DNA of 64,000 bases from an uncultured Prevotella sp. (GTDB lineage Bacteria; Bacteroidota; Bacteroidia; Bacteroidales; Bacteroidaceae): contig CALUGW010000040.1 in the NCBI GenBank assembly GCA_944320305.1, positions 124,001 to 188,000 of the forward strand, in the 5' to 3' direction. The notes under the pieces are model-generated. The model searched no databases. It saw only the letters and a list, made by a program, of their open reading frames with translations, and was not told the origin of the DNA. Shown piece after piece: positions 1 to 8,541 of the stretch; position 1 is the first letter of the stretch; every line of letters starts with the position of its first letter. The position numbers and the translations under genes are program-made.

Positions 1-408
1 GACAGCTCCGTGGGTCGATGTGTGTGAGTCGCCACAGACGATGGTCATTCCTGGAAGAGACAGCCCTTTCTCCGGACCGACAACATGGATGATACCGTTG
101 TCGGGAGACATCATTCCGTAGTGGGTTAACCCGAACTCCTTGGCATTGGCCGCCAAAGCGTCTACCTGCTTGCGCGACACGGGATCCTCGATTGGCTTGT
201 CCTGGTCGTGGGTTGGCGTGTTGTGGTCGGGCATACAGTATATCCGCTCCGGCCTGAAGCACCTCAGACCGCGGCTATGCATCCCGTCGAAAGCCTGCGG
301 CGAGGTCACCTCGTGACAATAAAGCCTGTCGATATACAATTGTGTCGGCCCGTCTTCAATGGCCTGCACCACGTGCTTGTCCCATATTTTATCAAACAGT
401 GTGTTCAT
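1..408 (-). CDS. leuC: 3-isopropylmalate dehydratase large subunit, N-terminal part (cut by window edge)
   Basis: LeuC is the aconitase-family subunit that, with LeuD, isomerises 2-isopropylmalate to 3-isopropylmalate in leucine synthesis. Reading from the ATG at 408 gives [14 protein letters not shown] and then the family signatures [10 protein letters not shown] and [12 protein letters not shown] near the window edge. About 136 residues of the usual 460-470 are visible; the 3' end lies outside the window. The gene starts 6 bp after the leuA stop, so it is co-transcribed with leuA and shares its leader control. The assignment is secure because the N-terminal aconitase motifs are intact. Confidence 0.95.
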   Translation of the reverse strand, partial: MNTLFDKIWDKHVVQAIEDGPTQLYIDRLYCHEVTSPQAFDGMHSRGLRCFRPERIYCMPDHNTPTHDQDKPIEDPVSRKQVDALAANAKEFGLTHYGMMSPDNGIIHVVGPEKGLSLPGMTIVCGDSHTSTHGAV

Positions 409-414
409 CTTTCC

Positions 415-1914
415 TCACTTTCTGAATTTGTTTATACAATCAATGTAGGCCTCGACAGATGCGGTCACAATGTCAGTGTTGGCGCCGAAGCCGTAATAAA
501 GGTTTCCGTCATATTCCACCTGCATATGCACTTTGCCGACATCGTCGGATCCCTTGCTGATGGCCTGTATGGTAAACTCCTTTAATGTCATCTGCTTGCG
601 GATAATGCGTTTGAGTGCCTTGATGGCCGCGTCCACCGGACCGTTGCCTGTGGAAGACTCCTCAAACTTCTGTCCGGAAATGTCAAGCCCGACACTGGCC
701 ACGCTTCTGACGCCCATGCCCGTTGTAACCTGCAGGTAATCGAGCTTCACGGCATGCGCCTCTGCCGTATCGGCGCCGGCAAGCATCAGTATGTCGTCGT
801 CGTTGACCTCCTTCTTCTGGTCCGCCAGCTTCAGGAACTTCTGGTAAATCTTGTCTACGGCCTCCTCGTTGGGCAGCTTGACTCCAAGCACTCCGAGCCT
901 GTACTTCAGGGCGGCGCGGCCAGAGCGGGCCGTGAGCACAATCGAGTTGTCATCCAAGCCGACATCCTTCGGATCCATTATCTCGTATGTCTGAACATTC
1001 TTCAGCACTCCGTCCTGGTGGATTCCGCTCGAATGGGCGAAAGCGTTCCGCCCAACCACAGCCTTGTTAGGCTGCACCGGCATATTCATCAGGCTCGACA
1101 CCATGCGGCTGGCAGGATATATCTTCGTGGTGTTGATGTTTGTGTCGATGTTTATATCCTTGTGGCAACGCAGAATCATGGCAATCTCCTCAAGCGAGGT
1201 GTTGCCGGCCCGCTCTCCGATGCCGTTAACAGTGACCTCCACCTGGCGTGCTCCGTTGAGCACTCCGCTCAGTGTGTTGGCCGTAGCCATGCCCAGGTCA
1301 TTGTGGCAGTGGGTCGAGATAATGGCCCGGTCTATTCCGTCAACATGCTCCACAAGGTATTTTATTTTCTCACCATATTCGCCAGGCAGACAGTAACCTG
1401 TCGTGTCTGGAATGTTGACAACAGTGGCACCGGCTTTGATCACAGCCTCAATAACCCGGGCCAGATACTCGTTGTCCGTGCGTCCGGCGTCCTCGGCATA
1501 GAACTCCACATCGTCTACAAACCTGCGGGCATACTTGACCGCAGCCACGGCGCGCTCTATAATCTCCTCGCGATTGCTGTTGAACTTATATCTTATGTGC
1601 GAGTCGCTCGTTCCTATTCCTGTATGGATACGCTTGTGCTTGGCATACTTAAGCGACTCTGCGGCCACGTCGATGTCTTTCTCAACGGCACGTGTCAGCG
1701 CACAGATGGTGGGCCATGTGACTGCCTTTGAAATTTCAATCACTGAATTGAAATCGCCAGGACTCGATATCGGGAATCCAGCCTCAATGACATCAACCCC
1801 CAATTGCTCCAGCATCTTGGCCACTTGTATCTTCTCAACTGTGTTCAGCTGACAGCCGGGCACCTGCTCGCCGTCACGAAGCGTGGTATCGAAAACAAAC
1901 AATCTGTCACTCAT
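415..1914 (-). CDS. leuA: 2-isopropylmalate synthase
   Basis: LeuA condenses acetyl-CoA with 2-oxoisovalerate, the first committed step of leucine synthesis in the cytoplasm. The 499-residue protein begins [20 protein letters not shown], which holds the HMGL-like signature with the metal-binding Asp. HCHNDLGMA (metal-binding His pair) and GIHQDGVLK follow, and the C-terminal part from about residue 370 is the leucine-binding regulatory domain. I start at the ATG at 1914; an in-frame TTG three codons upstream is less likely. leuC follows after 6 bp. Upstream lies a 200-nt leader with a Leu-rich peptide and a terminator hairpin, which suggests attenuation by leucine supply in addition to the expected feedback inhibition. 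Confidence 0.96.
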   Translation of the reverse strand: MSDRLFVFDTTLRDGEQVPGCQLNTVEKIQVAKMLEQLGVDVIEAGFPISSPGDFNSVIEISKAVTWPTICALTRAVEKDIDVAAESLKYAKHKRIHTGIGTSDSHIRYKFNSNREEIIERAVAAVKYARRFVDDVEFYAEDAGRTDNEYLARVIEAVIKAGATVVNIPDTTGYCLPGEYGEKIKYLVEHVDGIDRAIISTHCHNDLGMATANTLSGVLNGARQVEVTVNGIGERAGNTSLEEIAMILRCHKDINIDTNINTTKIYPASRMVSSLMNMPVQPNKAVVGRNAFAHSSGIHQDGVLKNVQTYEIMDPKDVGLDDNSIVLTARSGRAALKYRLGVLGVKLPNEEAVDKIYQKFLKLADQKKEVNDDDILMLAGADTAEAHAVKLDYLQVTTGMGVRSVASVGLDISGQKFEESSTGNGPVDAAIKALKRIIRKQMTLKEFTIQAISKGSDDVGKVHMQVEYDGNLYYGFGANTDIVTASVEAYIDCINKFRK

Positions 1915-1942
1915 AATCTTCAAAAATTATTTATTACCAACT

Positions 1943-1977
1943 AAAAGACCTTTCTCACAACAGGAGTGAGAAAGGCC
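1943..1977 (-). terminator. attenuator-type terminator in the leuA leader
   Basis: On the minus strand a 10-bp perfect stem (CCTTTCTCAC with GTGAGAAAGG, extended by two outer pairs, arms at 1966-1977 and 1947-1958, 7-nt loop) is followed by a short U run (TCTTTTAG). It sits between the leader peptide stop (2000) and leuA (1914), so it would stop transcription before leuA. Its 5' arm (1962-1974) can instead pair with the end of the leader peptide coding region (2011-2023). Confidence 0.8.
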
Positions 1978-1999
1978 GGAAACTTATCTCTAAGCTTGA

Positions 2000-2080
2000 C
2001 TAAACGCCATCTTCACCACTCCCTCTTGTCTGCGACAATAGGTTTATATCATTAAGCAGTGACAGTGCGTTGCAGTTCAT
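2000..2080 (-). CDS. leucine-rich leader peptide of the leu operon (26 aa)
   Basis: A 26-codon reading frame, ATG at 2080 and TAG at 2000, encodes MNCNALSLLNDINLL followed by SQTRGSGEDGV. Five of the first 15 residues are Leu and one is Ile, with two Leu pairs (codons CTG-CTT and CTA-TTG). A weak ribosome site (AGAAG) precedes the ATG. It lies between a good promoter and the terminator hairpin ahead of leuA. The last codons contain the segment able to pair with the 5' arm of that terminator, which is the geometry of ribosome-mediated attenuation. The peptide itself probably has no function beyond being translated. Confidence 0.7.
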   Translation of the reverse strand: MNCNALSLLNDINLLSQTRGSGEDGV

Positions 2081-2109
2081 ATCGCTTCTATTTTTCTTGT
2101 TACCGACTG

Positions 2110-2141
2110 CAAAGTTAAACAAAAACGACGAGATGGGCAAA
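2110..2141 (-). promoter_or_regulatory. leu operon promoter
   Basis: On the minus strand TTTG (2138-2141), a 20-bp spacer and TAACTTTG (2110-2117) match the Bacteroidetes sigma-ABfr consensus exactly. Transcription would start about 25 nt upstream of the leader peptide ATG at 2080. Confidence 0.8.
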
Positions 2142-2288
2142 TAAATTGTAATTTTTAATGGCTAAAAAATTTCATTCCACCACAGCCGCCTGACAAGTTT
2201 CCAATAATCAAAATACAAATTCATCATGCGTGCATATCCGTCATGCCACATCGGCGGAATGCAAGAAGCGGCAAAAAAGAACAATGTG

Positions 2289-2888
2289 TCAACGTGTCTG
2301 CCGCAACGTTCTGGCATGGAGAAAATCCTTATATGTTGAACGCAAGAACCTGCCAAAATCACTGTCGCCCTCTTTCTCGGCAAAGAACGCCACAATCTCT
2401 CCGAACCTTTCGTTACGTGATGCTATCGAGTCAAGCAGTGCCTGCTGTTCCTCATAATCCAGACGGCCGCTGTACAACCGGGCGGCGAACCTGTCAATCT
2501 CCAAGCCAAGGCCAATGCTTGTGTCCATAAGTTTCTGCCATTTGTTGTTGTTCACAGTGCCGCTCACGCGGGCCTGCTCAGGAGATGAGGACAGTTTCAT
2601 AAGTATTGTTCCGTTCTCCAGAAAGAAAGGCATATTCAACACCGGTTTTGCGGGACAATAGGCAATACATAAAACAGAAGAATCTGCAACTCCCCGGAAT
2701 ACAAATTTGCCGCCACACACCACTGCTGTGTCTGAAAACACGCCACAGTTCATGCCATCGGTGATGAATACCGTGTCTCCGTCAGACAACCCGTCGCACC
2801 GTCCGCAGATTTCATAAGAGTCGGACTGGCACGCGGCAAAGGCCAATACCACTGCCGCAGCCAGCCCGAAAATATTGATTCGCAGCAT
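2289..2888 (-). CDS. DUF4369-type lipoprotein without a thioredoxin domain
   Basis: The 199-residue protein has a lipoprotein signal (MLRINIFGLAAAVVLAFAAC, lipobox Cys at 20), so it should be anchored in the envelope. The following region (YEICGRCDGLSDGDTVFITD and the strand-rich stretch after it) resembles the DUF4369 domain that in Bacteroidetes usually precedes a TlpA/AhpC-type thioredoxin domain. Here the protein ends in a charged helical stretch with no thioredoxin fold and no CxxC, and none of the downstream frames supplies one. The ATG at 2888 is 8 bp after the prs stop; a longer frame starting at 2996 is out-of-frame prs sequence. Function unknown. Confidence 0.75.
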   Translation of the reverse strand: MLRINIFGLAAAVVLAFAACQSDSYEICGRCDGLSDGDTVFITDGMNCGVFSDTAVVCGGKFVFRGVADSSVLCIAYCPAKPVLNMPFFLENGTILMKLSSSPEQARVSGTVNNNKWQKLMDTSIGLGLEIDRFAARLYSGRLDYEEQQALLDSIASRNERFGEIVAFFAEKEGDSDFGRFLRSTYKDFLHARTLRQTR

Positions 2889-2896
2889 CGTTTTGC

Positions 2897-3835
2897 CTAC
2901 ACCAGATACTGGCTGCTGATGCTCTCGTTGTTGATCACCCGCCTGATGGTCTCGGCAAACATGTCTGCCACTGAAATCTGCTTGACTTTCGCACAACGGT
3001 TTGAATAGGGTATGGAATCGGTGAACACGATCTCCTCAAGCGATGAGTTCTGCACACGCTCGCTGGCCGGGCCGCTCATCACGCAGTGCGAGGCGCAAGC
3101 CCTGACCGTCAGTGCGCCGGCCTCTTTCATAATGTCGGCGGCTTTGGTTATAGTGCCAGCAGTGTCAACCATGTCGTCAATGATCACCACATTCTTGCCT
3201 TTCACGTCTCCGATAATCTGCATGCTCTCCACAACATTGGCTCTGGCTCTGGTCTTGTTGCAAAGAACCAGCGGACAACCGAAGTATTTTGCATATGTGT
3301 TGGCACGTTTAGAGCCGCCCACATCGGGCGAGGCTATGACCATGTCCTTTAGCTTCAGGCTTTGGAGATAAGGCAGAAGCACGCCCGAAGCATACAGGTG
3401 GTCAACCGGCACATTGAAGAATCCCTGTATCTGGTCTGCGTGCAAATCCATTGTTATGAGCCTGTCGATACCGGCCACGCTCAGCAAATCGGCAATCAGT
3501 TTGGCGCCGATGCTCACCCTGGGCTTGTCCTTGCGATCCTGGCGGGCCCAACCGAAATACGGAATCACGGCGTTGATTGTCCGTGCCGAGGCGCGTTTCG
3601 CGGCGTCAATCATCAGCAAAAGCTCCATCAGATTGTCTGAATTGGGGAATGTGCTTTGCATCAGAAAGACATCACGCCCGCGGATGGACTCTTCGTATGA
3701 AACGGCAAACTCGCCATCAGAGAACTTTGTTATCTGGAGTTGCCCCAAGGGGCATTCCAAACTTTTGCAGATTTTGTCCGCAAGGTATCTCGTGTTCGTG
3801 CCCGAGAAGACCATGTAAGAGTTTTGTTCGCTCAT
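2897..3835 (-). CDS. prs: ribose-phosphate pyrophosphokinase
   Basis: PRPP synthetase transfers pyrophosphate from ATP to ribose 5-phosphate, giving the precursor for purines, pyrimidines, histidine, tryptophan and NAD. The 312-residue length is normal. Visible motifs are YFGWARQDRK (ATP-binding flexible region), ITMDLHADQIQGFF (metal-binding loop) and the PRPP-binding loop VVIIDDMVDTAGTI. It starts at the ATG at 3835, 32 bp after the ThiE/TenI-like gene, and is followed by the DUF4369 lipoprotein; the three look like one transcript. Confidence 0.97.
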   Translation of the reverse strand: MSEQNSYMVFSGTNTRYLADKICKSLECPLGQLQITKFSDGEFAVSYEESIRGRDVFLMQSTFPNSDNLMELLLMIDAAKRASARTINAVIPYFGWARQDRKDKPRVSIGAKLIADLLSVAGIDRLITMDLHADQIQGFFNVPVDHLYASGVLLPYLQSLKLKDMVIASPDVGGSKRANTYAKYFGCPLVLCNKTRARANVVESMQIIGDVKGKNVVIIDDMVDTAGTITKAADIMKEAGALTVRACASHCVMSGPASERVQNSSLEEIVFTDSIPYSNRCAKVKQISVADMFAETIRRVINNESISSQYLV

Positions 3836-3867
3836 TTTTATTCGGTTTTGTATCGTATGTTTCTTTC

Positions 3868-4476
3868 TTAATTAGCCGCCTTTCGCAGTTTTTCAAAATG
3901 TGCTATCAAGCTTCTGTAGTCAAGCTCGTTGTGAATGTCGAACCTGCCCCACAGGTCGCCGCAGACCACCACTCCACCGAAGCCGAGTTCCTTTGCTGTC
4001 CGGATGTGGTCAATGTCGATGCCGCCAAGCGCATAAACCTTCTTGTCTATCAAGCCACGTCTGGACGCCTCCTTCAGTTGCGGCATTGCGAAGGAGGCCT
4101 TTTCGGCTGAATCTGTAATGCAGTCAAAGACATTGCGCAGGAATACGTAGTCCGACTTTTTCTTAATCTCTTTCAGTTCGTCAAGGTTTCTGCACGTCCG
4201 GCTCAGATGCCCCTTGTAGCCTGCGGGAGCCTGAGTGGAGCTGTCGTCGATGTGGATGCCCCTCAGACGGTATTCGTCTTTCAGGTAGAAATGCCCATGA
4301 ACGGTTATCTTGCCGTAGCATTCCTCGTGCAGCAGAGTGAGAAGCCGTTCGGAATATATGGGTGAGGCGCCCGGCTTGCACAGATGCAGACTGTCAAGTC
4401 CCTCGTCGAACATCGCCGAGATAATCTTGTCTTCCTCCACAAAGAATGTGGGTCTGGTCATTATCACAAGTTTCAT
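3868..4476 (-). CDS. thiamine-phosphate synthase-like (ThiE/TenI family) protein
   Basis: The 202-residue protein (MKLVIMTRPTFF) has the length and TIM-barrel pattern of the ThiE/TenI family: LHLCKPGAS near residue 32, GIHIDDSS near 75 and the phosphate-binding C-terminal loop ALGGIDIDHI with GVVVCGDLW. The diphosphate-binding motif of true ThiE (HLGQEDLP) is replaced by HIDDSSTQAP, and the expected Arg/Lys residues at the end of strand 2 are not clear. It may be a TenI-like or diverged enzyme rather than a thiamine-phosphate synthase. Start at the ATG at 4476; a GTG nine bases upstream is less likely. Probably first gene of the prs operon. Confidence 0.7.
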   Translation of the reverse strand: MKLVIMTRPTFFVEEDKIISAMFDEGLDSLHLCKPGASPIYSERLLTLLHEECYGKITVHGHFYLKDEYRLRGIHIDDSSTQAPAGYKGHLSRTCRNLDELKEIKKKSDYVFLRNVFDCITDSAEKASFAMPQLKEASRRGLIDKKVYALGGIDIDHIRTAKELGFGGVVVCGDLWGRFDIHNELDYRSLIAHFEKLRKAAN

Positions 4477-4502
4477 AGTCTGCACAGCTGCATTTCAAGA
4501 TG

Positions 4503-4534
4503 CAAAAGTAACAATTTTATAGGAGAAATGCAAT
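4503..4534 (-). promoter_or_regulatory. promoter of the thiE-like/prs operon
   Basis: Minus-strand TACTTTTG (4503-4510) fits TAnnTTTG; 20 bp upstream is ATTG (4531-4534), a 3-of-4 match to the -33 element. The start site would fall about 20 nt before the ATG at 4476. Confidence 0.55.
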
Positions 4535-4746
4535 TTAACTGCAATAAAACTTTTCATCATGAAAAAATCCGTTCCCATCCTTGATTGTGGCGTCCGGATG
4601 TTGAACGCAGAAACAGAATCCTTTTCGGCAGAAAAGACGTTTGCGCCACAAGAATTATAGCTACAATCTCACAGAGCCGCACGAAGCATGAGGCACCGCC
4701 AAAAGACGCCTGTCGCCAATAGTATGCCGCAGTTCCCTCCATACAC

Positions 4747-4793
4747 GCAAAAAGCCCAGACCCCGCATTTCCTAATGTGGAGACGCGGGGTCT
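4747..4793 (-). terminator. terminator of rplU-rpmA
   Basis: On the minus strand AGACCCCGC (4785-4793) pairs with GCGGGGTCT (4758-4766) around an 18-nt loop and is followed by GGGCTTTTTGCG. It lies 34 bp past the rpmA stop. The remaining 4535-4746 holds no convincing gene; a 61-codon minus frame there has no homology I recognise. Confidence 0.8.
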
Positions 4794-4826
4794 TGTTGTT
4801 TGTTTGGAATAAGTGATTTGTGCTGT

Positions 4827-5090
4827 TTATGCCTCAGCTTCGGGAATCACTGACACGAAGCTTCTGTTCTTGCGGCCCTTTTTGAAAGCCACAACGCCGT
4901 CGGTGAGAGCATAGAGAGTATCGTCCTTGCCGATGCCCACGTTCTTTCCGGGGTTGTGCTTGGTGCCACGCTGGCGCACAATGATATTGCCGGCGATGAC
5001 CTTCTGTCCGCCCCAAATCTTCACGCCAAGTCGCTGTGATGCAGACTCACGGCCGTTCTTCGAACTACCAACACCTTTTTTATGTGCCAT
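4827..5090 (-). CDS. rpmA: 50S ribosomal protein L27
   Basis: L27 reaches the peptidyl-transferase centre with its N-terminus and helps position tRNA. The 87-residue protein reads [20 protein letters not shown], the conserved bacterial start, then [17 protein letters not shown]. There is no cleavable N-terminal extension of the Firmicutes type. It follows rplU by 21 bp, the usual bacterial order. Confidence 0.98.
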   Translation of the reverse strand: MAHKKGVGSSKNGRESASQRLGVKIWGGQKVIAGNIIVRQRGTKHNPGKNVGIGKDDTLYALTDGVVAFKKGRKNRSFVSVIPEAEA

Positions 5091-5111
5091 TTCTTGTTTC
5101 CTCCTCTAATT

Positions 5112-5429
5112 TTAAGCGATTACTTCTTTGATTCTCAACTCGGTGAACTGTGCCCTGTGACCGTTCTTCTTGCGATAGTCCTTGCGGCGCTTCATCTTGA
5201 AGACAATCACCTTGTCACCCTTCACCAGAGGATTGATGACCTCGCATACAACCTTTGCGCCGTCAACTGTGGGCGCACCTACCTCAATGCTGCCGTCCTT
5301 GTCTACGAGCAACACTTTCTCAAACTCAACAGCCTGACCCTCCTGGGTGTCCTTCATGTGGTGCACGAAGAGCTTCTTGCCCTGCTCGGCCTTGAACTGC
5401 TGACCGTTAATCTCTACAATTGCGTACAT
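5112..5429 (-). CDS. rplU: 50S ribosomal protein L21
   Basis: L21 binds 23S rRNA in the large subunit. The 105-residue protein starts [20 protein letters not shown] and has the family's [21 protein letters not shown] segment near its C-terminus. It is the first gene of the rplU-rpmA operon, starting at 5429 about 90 nt after a promoter-like sequence. Confidence 0.98.
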   Translation of the reverse strand: MYAIVEINGQQFKAEQGKKLFVHHMKDTQEGQAVEFEKVLLVDKDGSIEVGAPTVDGAKVVCEVINPLVKGDKVIVFKMKRRKDYRKKNGHRAQFTELRIKEVIA

Positions 5430-5455
5430 TATTATATATTATTAAACGGATTTTT

Positions 5456-5523
5456 CCGCGAGGCGGACATACTTTGTGCAGCCGCTTTCTTTGCCTCCAC
5501 GGACTGAATCGGCCGCAAAGTTA
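5456..5523 (-). promoter_or_regulatory. rplU promoter and structured leader
   Basis: TAACTTTG on the minus strand at 5516-5523 fits the -7 element; no clear TTTG lies 20 bp upstream. The transcript would contain a hairpin in which CCGTGGAGGC (5493-5502) pairs with GCCTCGCGG (5456-5464), followed by AAAAA. It could be an autoregulatory site for L21, which is inference only. Confidence 0.45.
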
Positions 5524-5600
5524 CTACTTTTTCACGAAGAACATAGGCATGGAGCACCAGAAATAGCCATATTTAATATTAATTAACCTTATGGTGTATT

Positions 5601-5638
5601 AAAAAATAAAGCGACAATCCTCACAGACTATCGCTTTA
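5601..5638 (-). terminator. putative terminator downstream of uvrD
   Basis: Minus-strand TAAAGCGA (5631-5638) pairs with TCGCTTTA (5607-5614), followed directly by TTTTTT. It is 510 bp past the uvrD stop, so the link to uvrD is uncertain. Confidence 0.5.
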
Positions 5639-5852
5639 CATCTTCAATAGGTATTAGTCTTTTAAGGTAAAAAGATTGTTTTCAGGATAACGTTCACAAA
5701 AATACCAATTATTTTTTATTCTTCCAAATATTTCATGATGTTTCTTGTTGGCAATTTTATTGTGCGGGCACACGGCAGAAATTGTGGCGGCATTGTAATA
5801 TTTTTTATGGTCAGCAACCAACATTTATACGTTTTTACCCATGCCGACCAGC

Positions 5853-5984
5853 TTAGTTGCAAATATTCAACTAAAAACGCTCCGATTTTAACCATTTCAC
5901 CATACCCGCTGTTTTGGTCTGCAATATAGGCCGTTTCGGCTTGCAAAACGGCCTATATTGCAAGCTGAAACGGCCTATATCGCA
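5853..5984. repeat. dispersed palindromic intergenic element, copy 1
   Basis: The left part is a 22-bp palindrome, TTAGTTG-CAAATATT-CAACTAA (5853-5874). The right part (5920-5984) is a nest of inverted repeats made from units such as TGCAATATAGGCCGTTT and TTGCAAAACGGCCTATATTG. Related sequence occurs at 30041-30196 and, without the left palindrome, at 60036-60132. All three copies are intergenic. Confidence 0.75.
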
Positions 5985-6150
5985 CTACGCTTTGCCATCA
6001 AAGGACAACACGCTCATATTCAAGTTGTTGCGGAATCAGCGGAATCCGAATTCTTTTAACTTAATTATGTTAATCGCGAAACTCCGCCATGGCGTGCAAT
6101 AAAAGCCGGTAAAGCCATGGCGGAAAGAGTCCTGTATTGTAACCTGCGGC

Positions 6151-8538
6151 CTACTTCAGAATTTTGTATTTTGCAAACTTCAGCAGCAACTGCTTGGTGC
6201 CGGTATTTTCGAACCGCACGGTGATTTTTGCGCTTTCGCCGCCTCCCTCTACATTCGTCACAGTACCAATGCCGAAACGTTGATGCTCAATCACGTTTCC
6301 AACATTGATTCCGGCCGGCAAGTCTGTCTCTTCACGCCTTGCGTCGTTCACGCTAAATGACACAGGTTTCAGGCGCGGTGTATATTCCGGGAGTTTGTCA
6401 GAAAACCTATCCGCCGCAACAGTGTGGCGGAGTGTTGTGCCAGTGCGGCTGAAGGGGGTGCCGTGCTCTGCGATGTCCTTTCTTTCTTCCGTCATCCACT
6501 CCGGCTTGTCATGCTTCTGTGCTTTGTTCATGGTGTCAAAGCCACGCTGCCTGGCGTTTCCCTGTGCAAAGTGTTTTGTGATATAGGCGGAATCAATGTC
6601 TTTTATAAAGCGCGATGGAGTGTCGAACTCCAATCTGCCGTATCTGAATCTGTATTGGGCACATGACAGGAGGCAGTGTTTTTCTGCCCGCGTTATCGCC
6701 ACATACAGCAGGCGCCGCTCTTCCTCCAGCTCTCTTGCGCTGCCGGTGCTCAGTGGCGACGGGAAAATGTTCTCTTCGAGTCCCACGATGAATACCGTCG
6801 GAAACTCCAGTCCTTTTGCACTGTGGATTGTCATCAGCGACACTTTTTCACCGTCGTTGTTCTCATTGTCGCTGTCAATGTCTGACAGAAGTGCCACCTC
6901 TTGCAGGAAATCAGCCAGACGGACGTTGGCTTCAAGACCCTCCTCGCGTCTGCTGGCGACAAAGTCCTGCATACCGGCGAGAAATTCATTGACGTTTTCC
7001 TGGCGTGCCATATCCTCTGGCGTTTTTGACCCGAAGAACTCTTTGCTCAGTCCGCTCTCTTTTATTATAGCCGCTCCGATGGTATAGGCGTCTGACTCCA
7101 GCGCCTTTTCTGTCCATGCGGAAACCATGCCGCAAAAAGACGCTATTTTTGCCGCAGTGCCTTTGCTGAGGATTACCCCATATCTTCCAAGGTCTGCCGC
7201 AACATCCCACAGGCTGACGCCGTGCTCAGTGGCGGCTGTCCGGATTTTTGACATTGTGACGTCACCAATCCCACGTGCCGGATAATTGATGACTCTCCTG
7301 AATGCTTCCTCATCAAAATTGTTGACGACGAGTCTGAAATACGAGATGATGTCTTTTATTTCCTTGCGTTGGTAGAAGCTCAGACCTCCATATATTTTGT
7401 ACGGCACGCCCTGCTTGCGCAGTTCTTCTTCAATTACACGGCTCTGTGCGTTTGTGCGGTAGAGAATGGCAAAGCCACTGTAGGGGCAGTTCTCTTCATG
7501 CTTGATGCGCATGATGTTCTTGCAGACTATGGCGGCTTCCTCCCTGTCACTGTATGCCTGGGTGAACACAAGCTTGTCGCCGTGCTCGTTGTCACTGAAG
7601 ACATTCTTGTCAATCTGGCGCTCGTTGTGCCTTATCAGGCTGTTTGCAGCAAGTACAATCGCTTTGGTAGAGCGGTAGTTCTGCTCAAGTTTGAAAAGGC
7701 GGGCTGCGGGATAGGTACTTTGGAAATTAAGAATGTTGTCTATGTTTGCGCCGCGGAAGCCATAGATGCTCTGCGCGTCGTCACCAACGACACACACCAT
7801 CTGGCGCTCACGGGTCAGCTGCATGACAATGGCCTGCTGGGCATGGTTTGTGTCCTGATACTCGTCAACGAGTACGTAATGGAATCTGTCGGCATATTTA
7901 AGTCTGACGTCCTCCGCAGTATTGAATAATGTGTAAGTGTTCAGGAGCAAGTCATCGAAATCCATAACATTGGCTTGGCGCAGGCGTGAGGCGTATCTAA
8001 AATAGATGTCTTTTATCGCCTGGCGTTTCTGCAAGGCGTCGTTCTTGGCCTGCTGGCTTGCAGCGTAGTCTTGCGGTGACAGCAGATGGTTTTTTGCCAT
8101 ACTGATTCTGTCTGCAATGGATGTGTACACATATATTTTCTCGTCGAGCCCCATCTCCCGGATGATGGCTCTGATCATTGAGCGTGAGTCGCTCTGGTCG
8201 TATATCGTAAAGTTCGGATTGTAGCCGATGTGTGCGGCCTCTGCCCGCAGAATTCTTGAGAATATTGAGTGGAACGTACCCATGTTCAGTTGCCTGGCGC
8301 AGCTGTGCCCAACAATCCGGCTTATCCTTTCTTTCATTTCGTTTGCCGCTTTATTGGTAAATGTGAGGGCCAGTATGTGCCATGGTCTCATGCCCTGCTG
8401 CAACAGATAGGCAATCTTGTATGTAAGCACACGGGTCTTGCCTGAGCCTGCTCCTGCGATAATCAGTTGCGCGCCGCCGCAATATTCCGTAGCCTCACGC
8501 TGTGCTGTGCTTAAATTGTCAAGAATACTATTTGCCAT
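6151..8538 (-). CDS. uvrD: UvrD/PcrA-type 3'-5' DNA helicase
   Basis: A superfamily 1A helicase for nucleotide excision and mismatch repair and for removing RecA or stalled complexes. The 795-residue protein has motif I GAGSGKT (residues 29-35), motif Ia TFTNKAANEMKERI, motif II DEYQDTNHAQ, motif III GDDAQSIYGFRGA, motif IV QNYRST, motif V TIHSAKGLEF and motif VI YVAITRAEK. The C-terminal tail (INVGNVIEHQRFGIGTV) is the Tudor-like domain found in PcrA/UvrD. It starts 3 bp after the GHL10 hydrolase stop, so translation is probably coupled. Confidence 0.96.
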   Translation of the reverse strand: MANSILDNLSTAQREATEYCGGAQLIIAGAGSGKTRVLTYKIAYLLQQGMRPWHILALTFTNKAANEMKERISRIVGHSCARQLNMGTFHSIFSRILRAEAAHIGYNPNFTIYDQSDSRSMIRAIIREMGLDEKIYVYTSIADRISMAKNHLLSPQDYAASQQAKNDALQKRQAIKDIYFRYASRLRQANVMDFDDLLLNTYTLFNTAEDVRLKYADRFHYVLVDEYQDTNHAQQAIVMQLTRERQMVCVVGDDAQSIYGFRGANIDNILNFQSTYPAARLFKLEQNYRSTKAIVLAANSLIRHNERQIDKNVFSDNEHGDKLVFTQAYSDREEAAIVCKNIMRIKHEENCPYSGFAILYRTNAQSRVIEEELRKQGVPYKIYGGLSFYQRKEIKDIISYFRLVVNNFDEEAFRRVINYPARGIGDVTMSKIRTAATEHGVSLWDVAADLGRYGVILSKGTAAKIASFCGMVSAWTEKALESDAYTIGAAIIKESGLSKEFFGSKTPEDMARQENVNEFLAGMQDFVASRREEGLEANVRLADFLQEVALLSDIDSDNENNDGEKVSLMTIHSAKGLEFPTVFIVGLEENIFPSPLSTGSARELEEERRLLYVAITRAEKHCLLSCAQYRFRYGRLEFDTPSRFIKDIDSAYITKHFAQGNARQRGFDTMNKAQKHDKPEWMTEERKDIAEHGTPFSRTGTTLRHTVAADRFSDKLPEYTPRLKPVSFSVNDARREETDLPAGINVGNVIEHQRFGIGTVTNVEGGGESAKITVRFENTGTKQLLLKFAKYKILK

Positions 8539-8541
8539 TTC

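Larger units (their letters stand above)
5524..6150. other. 627-bp intergenic region between uvrD and rplU
   Basis: No convincing gene. It contains a terminator-like hairpin at 5601-5638 and an inverted-repeat element at 5853-5984, which are listed separately. A 76-codon minus frame (5716-5946) runs into the repeat element and looks random. Confidence 0.6.

Noticed and set aside
754..1731. 325-codon plus-strand frame opposite leuA
   Set aside because: Shadow of leuA codon bias on the other strand; no family features, and leuA itself is certain.
5716..5946. 76-codon minus frame in the uvrD-rplU intergenic region
   Set aside because: Its start lies inside the repeat element and its composition is random.
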